Origin: Deltaproteobacteria bacterium
GTDB taxonomy: Bacteria; Myxococcota; Myxococcia; Myxococcales; 40CM-4-68-19
Direction: 5' to 3'
NCBI GenBank assembly: GCA_018266095.1
Contig: JAFEBC010000856.1
Location: 1-16,222 of the forward strand
DNA length: 16,222 nucleotides
Shown here: positions 1 through 8,788 of the stretch, in pieces
Numbering within the stretch: the first letter of the stretch is position 1
How the letters are laid out: the number at the start of each line of letters is the position of its first letter
Notes under the pieces: model-generated
What the model was told of the DNA's origin: nothing
What the model saw: only the letters and a program-made list of their open reading frames with translations
The model's database searches: none
Program-made: the position numbers and the translations under genes

Positions 1-2
1 CC

Positions 3-1148
3 TACTTCAACGTGCACGAGCGCGTGACCAACGACACCTCGGTCATCGGCGGGCGCACGATGATCAACTGGTCCTCGTACAACTACGTCGGCCTCTCGGG
101 CGACCCGCACGTGAGCCGCGCCGCGCAGGGCGCCATCGATCGCTACGGCACCAGCGTCTCCGCCTCGCGCGTCGCCTCCGGCGAGAAGCCGCTGCACCGC
201 GAATTGGAGCAAGAGCTCGCGACCTTCCTCGGCACCGAGGACTCCGTCGTGATGGTCTCGGGCCACGGCGTCTTCGTCACCGTCATCGGGCACCTCATGC
301 AGCCCGGCGACCTCATCCTGCACGACCAGCTCGCGCACGACTGCATCCTCGGCGGCAGCAAGCTGTCGGGGGCCAAGCGCCTGCCGTTCCCGCACAACGA
401 CTTCGCGGCGCTGGAGAAGAAGCTCGAGCAGCTCCGGCCGCACTTCCGCCGCGTGCTCATCGCCGTCGAGGGCGTGTACTCGATGGACGGCGACATCTGC
501 CCGCTGCCCGAGTTCATCCGCATCAAGAAGAAGTACGGCGCGATGCTGCTCGTGGACGAGGCGCACTCCATCGGCGTGCTGGGCGCGCGCGGCCGCGGCG
601 TGGGCGAGCACTTCGGCGTGAACCGCGCCGACGTGGACCTCTGGATGGGCACGATGTCCAAGTCGCTCGCCTCGTGCGGCGGCTACGTGGCGGCCTCGAA
701 GGCGATGGTGCAGTACCTCAAGTACACGACGCCCGGCTTCGTATTCTCTGTCGGCATCACGCCCGCGAACGCGGCGGCCGGCCTCGAGGCGCTGCATCAG
801 ATCGAGCAGCACCCCGAGAAGGTCCAGCGGCTCCACGAGCGCGCGCGGCTCTTCCTCAAGCTCGCCAAGGAGCGCGGCATCGACACCGGCATGAGCGACG
901 GCTCGGCGGTCGTGCCCTGCATCGTGGGCAACTCGCTGCACTCGCTCAAGCTCTCCGAGGCCCTGCGCCAGCGCGGCATCAACGTGCAGCCCATCCTCTA
1001 TCCGGCCGTCGAGGAGACCGCGGCGCGCCTGCGGTTCTTCGTCACCGCCACCCACACCGAACAGCAGATTCGTGAGACGGTCCAAGTGCTTGCTGAAGAG
1101 CTGGCCCGCGTTCGCGCCGAGGACGATGAGTCCACGGGTTCGATTTAA
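3..1148 (+). CDS. alpha-oxoamine synthase family PLP enzyme (5' partial)
   Basis: A fold-type I PLP enzyme of the alpha-oxoamine synthase family (serine palmitoyltransferase, 8-amino-7-oxononanoate synthase, 2-amino-3-ketobutyrate-CoA ligase), which condenses an amino acid with an acyl thioester with loss of CO2. Visible: the entry motif SSYNYVGLSG, a glycine/histidine segment VMVSGHGVF, the PLP-ring-binding VDEAHSIGVLG (Asp codon 555-557, His 564-566) and the Schiff-base lysine in TMSKSLASCGGY (codon 660-662). The frame is open through the left edge (YFN precedes the GTG at 12), and family members begin well upstream of this motif, so the GTG at 12 is not the start. Wording such as LILHDQLAHDCILGG and RLPFPHND resembles the stand-alone or PKS-attached oxoamine synthases more than BioF, but the substrate cannot be read. 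It may be a single enzyme or the last domain of a larger protein. map follows after 21 nt on the same strand. Confidence 0.85.
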   Translation, partial: YFNVHERVTNDTSVIGGRTMINWSSYNYVGLSGDPHVSRAAQGAIDRYGTSVSASRVASGEKPLHRELEQELATFLGTEDSVVMVSGHGVFVTVIGHLMQPGDLILHDQLAHDCILGGSKLSGAKRLPFPHNDFAALEKKLEQLRPHFRRVLIAVEGVYSMDGDICPLPEFIRIKKKYGAMLLVDEAHSIGVLGARGRGVGEHFGVNRADVDLWMGTMSKSLASCGGYVAASKAMVQYLKYTTPGFVFSVGITPANAAAGLEALHQIEQHPEKVQRLHERARLFLKLAKERGIDTGMSDGSAVVPCIVGNSLHSLKLSEALRQRGINVQPILYPAVEETAARLRFFVTATHTEQQIRETVQVLAEELARVRAEDDESTGSI

Positions 1149-1169
1149 GAAGTCGGATTGGTTACAATC

Positions 1170-2195
1170 ATGACCGTGACTGCCACATCCCTCACCGCCG
1201 CCTCGAACGTGCGCCCCCTCATCCCACCCGCCAACAACGCTCCCTGCTGGTGCGGCTCGGGCGAGAAGTACAAGAAGTGTCACCGCGCGCAGGACGAGTC
1301 CGAGGCGCAGGCGGCGCAGGTCGCCAAGCTGGCGAAGACCTCCAAGGTCACGCCGGTCAAGGCCGGAATCGTCAGCCCGCGCCGCGAGGTGCCCGCGCAC
1401 ATCCCGCGGCCCGACTACGCGGCGAGCGGCTATCCGGGCAACGGCTACCCGCGCGAGAAGGATCCGGTGAAGCGCCTGGAGAAGATGCGCCGCGCCTGCA
1501 AGGCCGCCGCTGAGGTCCTGGAGCTCACCGGCCGCGCCATCCGCCCGGGCGTCACCACCGACGAGCTCGACCAGATCTGCCACGACGCCTGCATCGCGCG
1601 CGGCGGCTATCCGAGCCCGCTCAACTACCGCGGCTTCCCCAAGTCGCTCTGCACCTCGGTCAACGAGGTCATCTGCCACGGCATCCCCGACAGCCGCGCG
1701 CTCCTCGACGGCGACCTCGTCAATCTCGACGTCACCATCTTCCTCGACGGCGTCCACGGCGACTGCAACGCCACCTTCGGCGTGGGCGAGCTCGACGAAG
1801 ACAGCAAGCGCCTCATCCAGGTCACGCGCGAGTGCCGCGACGCGGGCATCGCCGCCGTGCGCCCGGGCCGGCCCATCAGCGACATCGGCCGCGCCATCGA
1901 GCAGCACTGCAAGAAGGCCGGCTTCACGGTGTTCCGCGCGTACTGCGGCCACGGCATCAACGAGATCTTCCACACCACGCCGGAGGTCCCGCACTACTTC
2001 GACCGCCGCGCGAACACGGTGATGCGCGAGGGCATGACCTTCACCATCGAACCGATGATCAACGCCGGCGGCGAGGATCACATCGACTGGGACGACGACT
2101 GGACGGTGGCCACCAAGGACGGCCGCCGCTCGGCGCAGTTCGAGCACACGGTGCTGGTGACGGCCAACGGCGTCGAAGTGCTGACGCTCCCGTGA
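1170..2195 (+). CDS. map: methionine aminopeptidase type I with N-terminal SEC-C zinc motif
   Basis: Removes the initiator methionine from nascent proteins in the cytoplasm. Counted from ATG 1170 (341 aa), the five metal ligands of the pita-bread fold are all present: D187 (NLDVT), D198 (HGDCNATF), H261 (CGHGINEIFHTTPEVPHY), E294 (FTIEP) and E325 (QFEHTV). The substrate-site histidine is H170 in ICHGIPD. Residues 24-38 carry a SEC-C type zinc motif (C26, C28, C37, H38), as in SecA tails and in a subset of bacterial MetAPs, where it is thought to help ribosome or protein contact. Residues 40-100 are a charged linker. A TTG at 1158 would add four residues and has AAGAAG 5 nt before it. I prefer ATG 1170, but the start is not certain. 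The stop overlaps the next gene's GTG, so translation is probably coupled. Confidence 0.95.
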   Translation: MTVTATSLTAASNVRPLIPPANNAPCWCGSGEKYKKCHRAQDESEAQAAQVAKLAKTSKVTPVKAGIVSPRREVPAHIPRPDYAASGYPGNGYPREKDPVKRLEKMRRACKAAAEVLELTGRAIRPGVTTDELDQICHDACIARGGYPSPLNYRGFPKSLCTSVNEVICHGIPDSRALLDGDLVNLDVTIFLDGVHGDCNATFGVGELDEDSKRLIQVTRECRDAGIAAVRPGRPISDIGRAIEQHCKKAGFTVFRAYCGHGINEIFHTTPEVPHYFDRRANTVMREGMTFTIEPMINAGGEDHIDWDDDWTVATKDGRRSAQFEHTVLVTANGVEVLTLP

Positions 2196-3034
2196 GCGAG
2201 CCGCACGCCGAGCTCATCGACGGCGTGCGCTGCTTCGCGCCCGAGCTCGCGCGCTCGCGCAACGACTATCCGCCCGAGGGGTTCGCCCGGCTGTTCGCGG
2301 CCGAGGCGGGCAACTTCTGGTTCCGCGCGCGCAACCGCATCCTCCTCGGCCTCTTCCGCAAGTTCGTGCGCACCGAGCGCGCGCAGGTGCTGGAGATCGG
2401 CTGCGGCACGGGCTTCGTGTTGCACGGCCTGTCGCAGGCGTTCCCGCAATGGACGCTGACGGGCGCGGAGGGTTCGCTCGAGGGCCTGCGCTTCGCGCGG
2501 CAGCGGCTCGCCGGCTTGGAGTTCATCCAGCTCGACGCGCGCACGCTGCCCTTCGAGAGCGCGTTCGACGCCATCGGCGCCTTCGACGTCATCGAGCACA
2601 TCACCGAGGACGAGCAGGTGCTGGCCTCGGCCTTCCGCGCGCTGCGGCCCGGCGGGCACCTCTTCGTGTCCGTGCCGCAACACCCCTCGCTCTGGAGCGC
2701 GAACGACGACCACGCGCACCACAAGCGGCGCTATCGGCGGCACGAACTGGACGACAAGGTCACGGCGGCCGGCTTTCGGGTGGTGCGCTCGACGAGCTTC
2801 GTGACCACGCTCTTCCCCGCGATGGCCCTCTCGCGGCGGCGCCAGCGCCACGACCTCAAGGCGCTCACGCAGGACGAGGCGCTCGAGCTGTCGACGCGCG
2901 AGCTCACGCTGCCCAAGCCGCTCGACCTCGCCTTCGACCTGGCCATGCGCCTGGACGGCGCGCTGATCGCGGCCGGCCTCTCGCTGCCCTTCGGCGGGAG
3001 CCGCGTGGTGGTGGCGCAGAAGCCCGCGCTGTAG
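2192..3034 (+). CDS. class I SAM-dependent methyltransferase
   Basis: A 280-residue Rossmann-fold methyltransferase. Motif I VLEIGCGTGFV is at 66-76. An acidic residue for the SAM ribose follows at E93 (GAEGSLEGLRFA). D115 sits in QLDARTLPF, the post-II motif FDVIEHI is at 131-137, and LRPGGHLFVSVPQH comes after it. An N-terminal segment with NFWFRARNRIL (41-51) and a downstream LWSANDDHAHHKRRYRR-type stretch are typical of a subgroup often found near glycan or lipid genes. That association is family knowledge; nothing here fixes the substrate. The start is the GTG at 2192, which overlaps the map stop by GTGA. No Shine-Dalgarno is visible, so expression likely depends on translational coupling to map. 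The same frame stays open upstream inside map, but that part is a shadow. A hairpin at 3063-3080 probably ends the unit. Confidence 0.85.
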   Translation: MSEPHAELIDGVRCFAPELARSRNDYPPEGFARLFAAEAGNFWFRARNRILLGLFRKFVRTERAQVLEIGCGTGFVLHGLSQAFPQWTLTGAEGSLEGLRFARQRLAGLEFIQLDARTLPFESAFDAIGAFDVIEHITEDEQVLASAFRALRPGGHLFVSVPQHPSLWSANDDHAHHKRRYRRHELDDKVTAAGFRVVRSTSFVTTLFPAMALSRRRQRHDLKALTQDEALELSTRELTLPKPLDLAFDLAMRLDGALIAAGLSLPFGGSRVVVAQKPAL

Positions 3035-3062
3035 CGAAACGAGTCAGCGAAGTGGTGCCTCG

Positions 3063-3080
3063 ACGCTCCACCTGGAGCGT
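3063..3080 (+). terminator. hairpin, possible terminator of the map operon
   Basis: A perfect 7-bp stem, ACGCTCC and GGAGCGT, with a 4-nt loop ACCT, starts 28 nt after the methyltransferase stop. It is followed by TTCCTGTTCC, which is only moderately T-rich, so termination strength is uncertain. The remaining gap to the lipoprotein gene (3081-3235) shows no other clear signal apart from its ribosome binding site; I found no convincing -35/-10 pair. Confidence 0.45.
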
Positions 3081-3235
3081 TCCTGTTCCACCCGTCCGCC
3101 CGAGGTCGGACCCTGACCCGAGTCGTGTGAGAGCGTCGCATCGAAATCGGACACACGACCGTTACAGACGCGAGTTGGCCATGCGCTTGCACAAGGGCCG
3201 GTCCGCAAGTCCACGCACCGGACCTGGAGGCTCTC

Positions 3236-3754
3236 ATGTCGCGCACGTCCTCGCTCGCCGCCGCCCTCGTGATGTTCGCCCTCGCCGCCTGCGGAGGCGC
3301 GCAGCCGTCGGGCAACGTCTCGGATCAGGACGACGTGACCGCCGCGAAGTTCGTGAACCTCGAGGACTGGGCCTCGGACAACGGCCTGCAGGGCCCGTAC
3401 TTCGACATGCGCGACGCGCTGACGAGCGGCTTCAACCAGATCTGCGGCGACACCTTCTGCGGCAGCGACTACAGCAACATGCAGGCGCTCTCGTTCCGCT
3501 GCTCGGTCGAGGTGAAGACGGGCAACATCGGCCAGTGCTTCTGGATCTTCGCGGGCTCGTATGAGGACATCGCCAAGACCACGGGCGGCGTGACGGTGCA
3601 CCAGATGTTCAAGAAGTGCGCGATGCCCGTGAAGGGCTCGGCGAAGACGCTCATCACCACGCTGACGGCCGCGGGCACCACCAACGCGATCCGCCGCGTG
3701 CTGCCGGGCTCGACCCAGACGGCGTACGACGCGCTCGGCGGCTGCCTGCCGTAG
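3236..3754 (+). CDS. putative lipoprotein with six conserved-looking cysteines, function unknown
   Basis: I do not recognise a family. The 172-residue product begins with a type II signal peptide: MSRT, a hydrophobic stretch at 7-18 and the lipobox L16-A17-A18-C19, so the mature protein should be lipid-anchored at C19. G20-G21 rather than Asp follows the cysteine, which favours outer-membrane sorting under the E. coli rule, though myxobacterial sorting rules may differ. The mature part has six more cysteines at 70, 75, 89, 101, 128 and 170, an even number suggesting three disulfides in an oxidising compartment. It is otherwise mixed, with Asp/Gly/Thr-rich loops and no repeats. The start is well supported: GGAGG at 3226-3230 lies 5 nt before ATG. 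It stands alone, about 200 nt after the map unit and convergent with the next gene. Confidence 0.75.
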   Translation: MSRTSSLAAALVMFALAACGGAQPSGNVSDQDDVTAAKFVNLEDWASDNGLQGPYFDMRDALTSGFNQICGDTFCGSDYSNMQALSFRCSVEVKTGNIGQCFWIFAGSYEDIAKTTGGVTVHQMFKKCAMPVKGSAKTLITTLTAAGTTNAIRRVLPGSTQTAYDALGGCLP

Positions 3755-3764
3755 CTTGCCTGTC

Positions 3765-3788
3765 GCGAGGCCGTCGCGACCGCCTCGC
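3765..3788. terminator. inverted repeat between convergent genes, possible bidirectional terminator
   Basis: GCGAGGC (3765-3771) and GCCTCGC (3782-3788) are perfect complements. The loop itself contains the palindrome GTCGCGAC. It lies between the lipoprotein stop at 3754 and the minus-strand stop at 3800. There is no T tract on either strand, so it may slow or end transcription weakly, or only be a GC-rich coincidence. Confidence 0.35.
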
Positions 3789-3799
3789 CGCGTGGCCGC

Positions 3800-4507
3800 C
3801 TACTTCGGATGGTGGGCGGCCACGAAGGCCTCGAAGACCGCCTTCTTCGCCTTCACCTTGTCGATGGCGTTCTTGTACGGACCGCCGAACACGCCCTTGG
3901 GCAGCGTGTCGTCGCCGAACTTGAAGGGCTTGAGGTCCCGCAGCTTGCGCAGGTGCCCGAAGTCCAGCTCCCACAGCTTGGTGGCGGCCGGGTTCGACCG
4001 GTCCTCGAAGCGGTAGCCCGTGTCGTCAATGCGCGCGACCGAGAACTCGTCCGCGCTGGTGAGGTGCGGCAGGAACACCACGTGGTGCCGCGCCATCTGC
4101 TGGAAGTTCTTGAGCACCTTGTAGCGCCCGCTGGCCTGCTCGTAGAACGGCTGCAGGTGGCCCCAGAGGTCGGCCTCGTCCCAGACCTCCTTGGACCCGA
4201 GCTCCTCGATGGTGTCCTGCGCGAAGAGGTCCCAGTAGCGGCGCAGCGCCACCACCACGTTGTCGCGGAAGCTGGCCTTGGTGAGGTCGAGCCCCGGCAC
4301 GCCCCAGCCCGCGCGCAGCCGGCCGTGCTCGAGGATCTCAGAGCGCAGGAACGCCTCGGCGTCGGCGCCGTAGGTCCGGTCCGCGACCGCGACGATGGGC
4401 TTGCGCAGCTCCCTCAGCACGCGGAAGACCTCGGCGCCTTCGGGCTCGGCCGGCGCGGTGGGATCGCCAGCGGCCTCCATCGAGATGCGGTGGATCCAGT
4501 GTTCCAT
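3800..4507 (-). CDS. conserved hypothetical protein with EVE/PUA-like motifs
   Basis: A 235-residue soluble protein without signal peptide or membrane helix. The opening MEHWIHRIS and the segments RLRAGWG (63-69), ARHHVVFLPHL...FSVARI...GYRF (about 139-167) and DFGH (182-185) have the order and spacing I associate with small EVE/PUA-like proteins, a beta-barrel fold that in other proteins reads modified nucleic-acid bases. In that family a GWG near the start and a DFGH near the end of the barrel are typical. This assignment is from pattern memory and is tentative. The middle (80-138) is helical and charged. I chose ATG at 4507-4505; the longer frame back to 4681 runs into the divergent gene's start region and has low-quality, Arg-rich sequence. 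No restriction or defence partner is adjacent. It is divergent from the PATAN-receptor gene and convergent with the lipoprotein. Confidence 0.6.
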   Translation of the reverse strand: MEHWIHRISMEAAGDPTAPAEPEGAEVFRVLRELRKPIVAVADRTYGADAEAFLRSEILEHGRLRAGWGVPGLDLTKASFRDNVVVALRRYWDLFAQDTIEELGSKEVWDEADLWGHLQPFYEQASGRYKVLKNFQQMARHHVVFLPHLTSADEFSVARIDDTGYRFEDRSNPAATKLWELDFGHLRKLRDLKPFKFGDDTLPKGVFGGPYKNAIDKVKAKKAVFEAFVAAHHPK

Positions 4508-4642
4508 GCACGCACGATAGCCCGGCCGGCGGTTGGGGACCCACTTTTCGCCCTTGCGGCCCACCCGATCTGCGCACGCAAAATTGCAGACGCGGTCACG
4601 AAGAGTAAGTTCGTGGTGCAACGGCCGCAGGGCCCGCGCGGC

Positions 4643-4648
4643 AAGGAA
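4643..4648 (+). promoter_or_regulatory. ribosome binding site that sets the start of the PATAN-receptor gene
   Basis: AAGGAA lies 4 nt before ATG 4653. This supports a 577-residue protein beginning MAVTGDLSL. The alternative upstream ATG at 4533 would add 40 Arg/Ser-rich residues with no domain character. The divergent gap 4508-4642 shows no promoter I would call confidently. Confidence 0.6.
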
Positions 4649-4652
4649 CGAC

Positions 4653-6386
4653 ATGGCGGTCACCGGCGACCTCTCGCTCACAGCGCGCCCCGACCTCGTC
4701 CAGCTCTACGCGGGGCGCGGCGAGACCGTGGCCATCCGCCTGGATTCGCCCACGGGCGAAGAGGGCTACGGCGTCGTCTACATGCACGCGGGCGACGTCG
4801 TGCACGCGCAGCTCGGCAACCTCGAGGGCCTGCCCGCGCTGATGGCCGCACTGCGCCTCGTGCGCGGCCGCTTCTCTGTGGTGCGCGGCGTGAAGTCGCA
4901 CCTGCGCACCATCAACTCCCCCCTGCACAAGCTCCTGATGGACGCGCACGAGAGCGCAGGCCCCAGCCCCGATGAAGGCGCCGCGGAGGTCGAGCTCGAC
5001 TTCGACGCGCCCACGCAGCCGCCCAAGCCCACGCCCGAGGAACCCATGGCCTCCGCCAAGACCGTCCCGCCGCCTCCGCAGACCCAGCCGCCGCCGCCTG
5101 AGGCACCGAAGGGCCGCCTGCCGATGATCGCCGCGGCGTTGGCGCTGGCCGTGGTCGCGCTCGCGGTCATCGCCTGGCTGACGATGCAGGTGCAGCGCCA
5201 CAAGGCAGAGGCCGAAGCGCTCGCCGCAGCCGCCGCCAAGGACGCCGCGATGCGCGCCGCCGAGCAGCAGAAGCGCGACGCGCCGCCGATCACGTTCGGC
5301 CTGGTCGGCCCGCTCTCGGGTCCCGCCAAGGAGCTCGGACGCCAGATGCGCACCGGCGTCGAGGTCGCCTTCGAGGCCGCCAACGAGGCCGGCGGCGTCG
5401 ATGGCCGCAAGCTCAAGCTGGTCGCGCTCGACGACGGCTACGAGCCCGCGCGCACGCTGGGCGCGATGAAGGAGCTGGTCGAGAAGTTCAAGGTCGCAGG
5501 CTTCATCGGCAACGTCGGCACGCCCACCGCTGCCGTCGCCCTGCCCTATGTGCTCGAGCAGAAGCTGCTCTTCTTCGGCGCGTTCACCGGCGCGCCGCTC
5601 CTGCGCAAGGACCCGCCCGATCGCTACGTGTTCAACTACCGCGCGAGCTACGCCGAGGAGACCGCCGCCACGGTGAAGTACCTGGTCGAGCTCAAGCGCA
5701 TCAAGCCCGAGCAGATCGCCGTGTTCGCGCAGAAGGACGGCTACGGCGACGCGGGCTTCGAGGGTGTCGCGCGCTCCCTGCGCCAGAAGTACGAGCGCGA
5801 TCCCTCCAAGCTGTTGCGCGTGGGCTACGAGCGCAACACCGTGGACGTGGGCGCGGCCGTGGACGAGATCGTGAACCCCAAGGCCGGCATCAGGGCCGTG
5901 ATCATGGTCGCCACCTACCGCGCTGCCGCCAAGTTCGTCGAGCTCTTGCGCGCCCGCGGCGGCGATCAGCTCCTCACCAACGTGTCCTTCGTCGGCTCGA
6001 CCGCGCTCTCCGAGGAGCTGATGCAGGTGAACCCCAAGCTCGCCCCCGGCCTCATCGTCACCCAGGTCGTACCCTTGCCCGAGTCCGGCTCCACGGCCGT
6101 GCTGCACTACCGCGAGCTGCTCGCGAAGTACGCGGTGGGCGAGCGCCCCGACTTCGTCTCGCTCGAGGGCTACATCGCCGGCTCTATCCTGGTCGAGGGC
6201 CTGCGCAAGGCGGGCAAGGACGCGACCACCGAGCAGCTCGTGGACGCGCTGGAGAAGACGAAGGATCTCGACCTGGGCTTCGGCGTGAACTTCTCGTTCG
6301 GCCTCTCGCAGCACCAGGCGTCCCACAAGGTGTGGGGCACGGTGATCGACGAGAAGGGGAAGTTCCAGGCGATCGATCTGGACTAA
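4653..6386 (+). CDS. PATAN (DUF4388)-TM-leucine-binding-type receptor fusion
   Basis: A 577-residue membrane-anchored fusion. Residues 1 to about 90 look like a DUF4388/PATAN domain (GDLSL, then GYGVVYMHAGDVVHAQLG, then GLPALMAALRLVRGRFSV), a cytoplasmic domain common in deltaproteobacterial signalling proteins. Residues 105-152 form a Pro/Glu-rich linker. A single hydrophobic helix spans about 157-178 (PMIAAALALAVVALAVIAWL), followed by a short Ala/Glu/Lys helix (180-207) that could be a coiled coil. From about 210 to the end is a type I periplasmic binding fold of the branched-chain amino acid family: ITFGLVGPLSGPAKELG, ANEAGGVDGRKLKLVALDDGYEP, FIGNVGTPT, FAQKDGYGDAGFEGV. There is no N-terminal signal peptide, so the expected topology is PATAN inside, receptor outside. 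No permease or ATPase gene is adjacent, which favours sensing over transport; that is inference. The gene is convergent with uvrB. Confidence 0.85.
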   Translation: MAVTGDLSLTARPDLVQLYAGRGETVAIRLDSPTGEEGYGVVYMHAGDVVHAQLGNLEGLPALMAALRLVRGRFSVVRGVKSHLRTINSPLHKLLMDAHESAGPSPDEGAAEVELDFDAPTQPPKPTPEEPMASAKTVPPPPQTQPPPPEAPKGRLPMIAAALALAVVALAVIAWLTMQVQRHKAEAEALAAAAAKDAAMRAAEQQKRDAPPITFGLVGPLSGPAKELGRQMRTGVEVAFEAANEAGGVDGRKLKLVALDDGYEPARTLGAMKELVEKFKVAGFIGNVGTPTAAVALPYVLEQKLLFFGAFTGAPLLRKDPPDRYVFNYRASYAEETAATVKYLVELKRIKPEQIAVFAQKDGYGDAGFEGVARSLRQKYERDPSKLLRVGYERNTVDVGAAVDEIVNPKAGIRAVIMVATYRAAAKFVELLRARGGDQLLTNVSFVGSTALSEELMQVNPKLAPGLIVTQVVPLPESGSTAVLHYRELLAKYAVGERPDFVSLEGYIAGSILVEGLRKAGKDATTEQLVDALEKTKDLDLGFGVNFSFGLSQHQASHKVWGTVIDEKGKFQAIDLD

Positions 6387-6406
6387 GGCAGCCGACCACT
6401 CGAATG

Positions 6407-8530
<2,124 letters not shown>

Positions 8531-8588
8531 TCGGTGAGCCTAAACAGCAAGCGCCCCCGACACCAGGGAGATTCGGCTGATCCAACAC

Positions 8589-8614
8589 AATCCTGACAGG
8601 AAATTGTCAGGATT
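8589..8614 (-). promoter_or_regulatory. perfect inverted repeat upstream of uvrB, candidate operator
   Basis: Arms AATCCTGACA and TGTCAGGATT are perfect 10-bp complements with a 6-nt AT-rich spacer (GGAAAT), a layout typical of a dimeric repressor site. It lies 59 nt upstream of the uvrB ATG. It is neither the E. coli LexA box (CTG-N10-CAG) nor the LexA sites I recall for Geobacter or Bdellovibrio. No T tract follows on either strand, so a terminator is less likely. It is the most AT-rich patch in this gap. Confidence 0.55.
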
Positions 8615-8647
8615 TGCTCCACCGCGTTGAGTCGCCCGCCCGATCAC

Positions 8648-8731
8648 TCACCGCAGAGGCGCCGAAGCGCAGAAGACTCGGCCCCTCAAGACCCTCAAGC
8701 TTTGTTCAGCGCTTCTGCGTCTCTGCGGTGA
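8648..8731. repeat. long imperfect inverted repeat (CACCGCAGAG-type element)
   Basis: The left arm 8648-8674 and right arm 8705-8731 pair over 27 bp with three mismatches; the outer 11 bp (TCACCGCAGAG and CTCTGCGGTGA) are perfect. The 30-nt loop contains a short tandem CCCTCAAGA/CCCTCAAGC. Sequences with CTGCGTCTCTGCGGTGAA recur in intergenic regions of many unrelated bacterial genomes, to my recollection, so this is probably one copy of a dispersed palindromic repeat. It lies 58 nt beyond the stop of the PhnD-like gene and could also end that transcript. Confidence 0.65.
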
Positions 8732-8788
8732 ATCGCCGCCCAATCACAATCTCCCCGGTGAATCAGCGACGCCCCGCGAGACAATGAC

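Noticed and set aside
1140..1168. Promoter for map with -10 TACAAT (1163-1168)
   Set aside because: No acceptable -35 at the right distance, and the start would fall at or inside the ATG; readthrough from the upstream gene is simpler.
2449..3564. Plus-strand frame of 371 aa across the methyltransferase and the lipoprotein
   Set aside because: Arg/Ala/Pro-rich, crosses an intergenic region and two well-supported genes in another frame.
3985..4010. tRNA-like GGTTCGA segment
   Set aside because: It lies inside the minus-strand coding region and no cloverleaf can be formed around it. I found no tRNA or rRNA in the window.
4596..6326. Long minus-strand frame (576 aa) opposite the PATAN-receptor gene
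   Set aside because: Leu/Arg/His/Gly-rich composition with no domain; the plus strand encodes a recognisable fusion.
8589..8614. Terminator for the PhnD-like gene
   Set aside because: No T tract, about 180 nt past the stop, with a stronger hairpin nearer; an operator fits better, though this is not proven.
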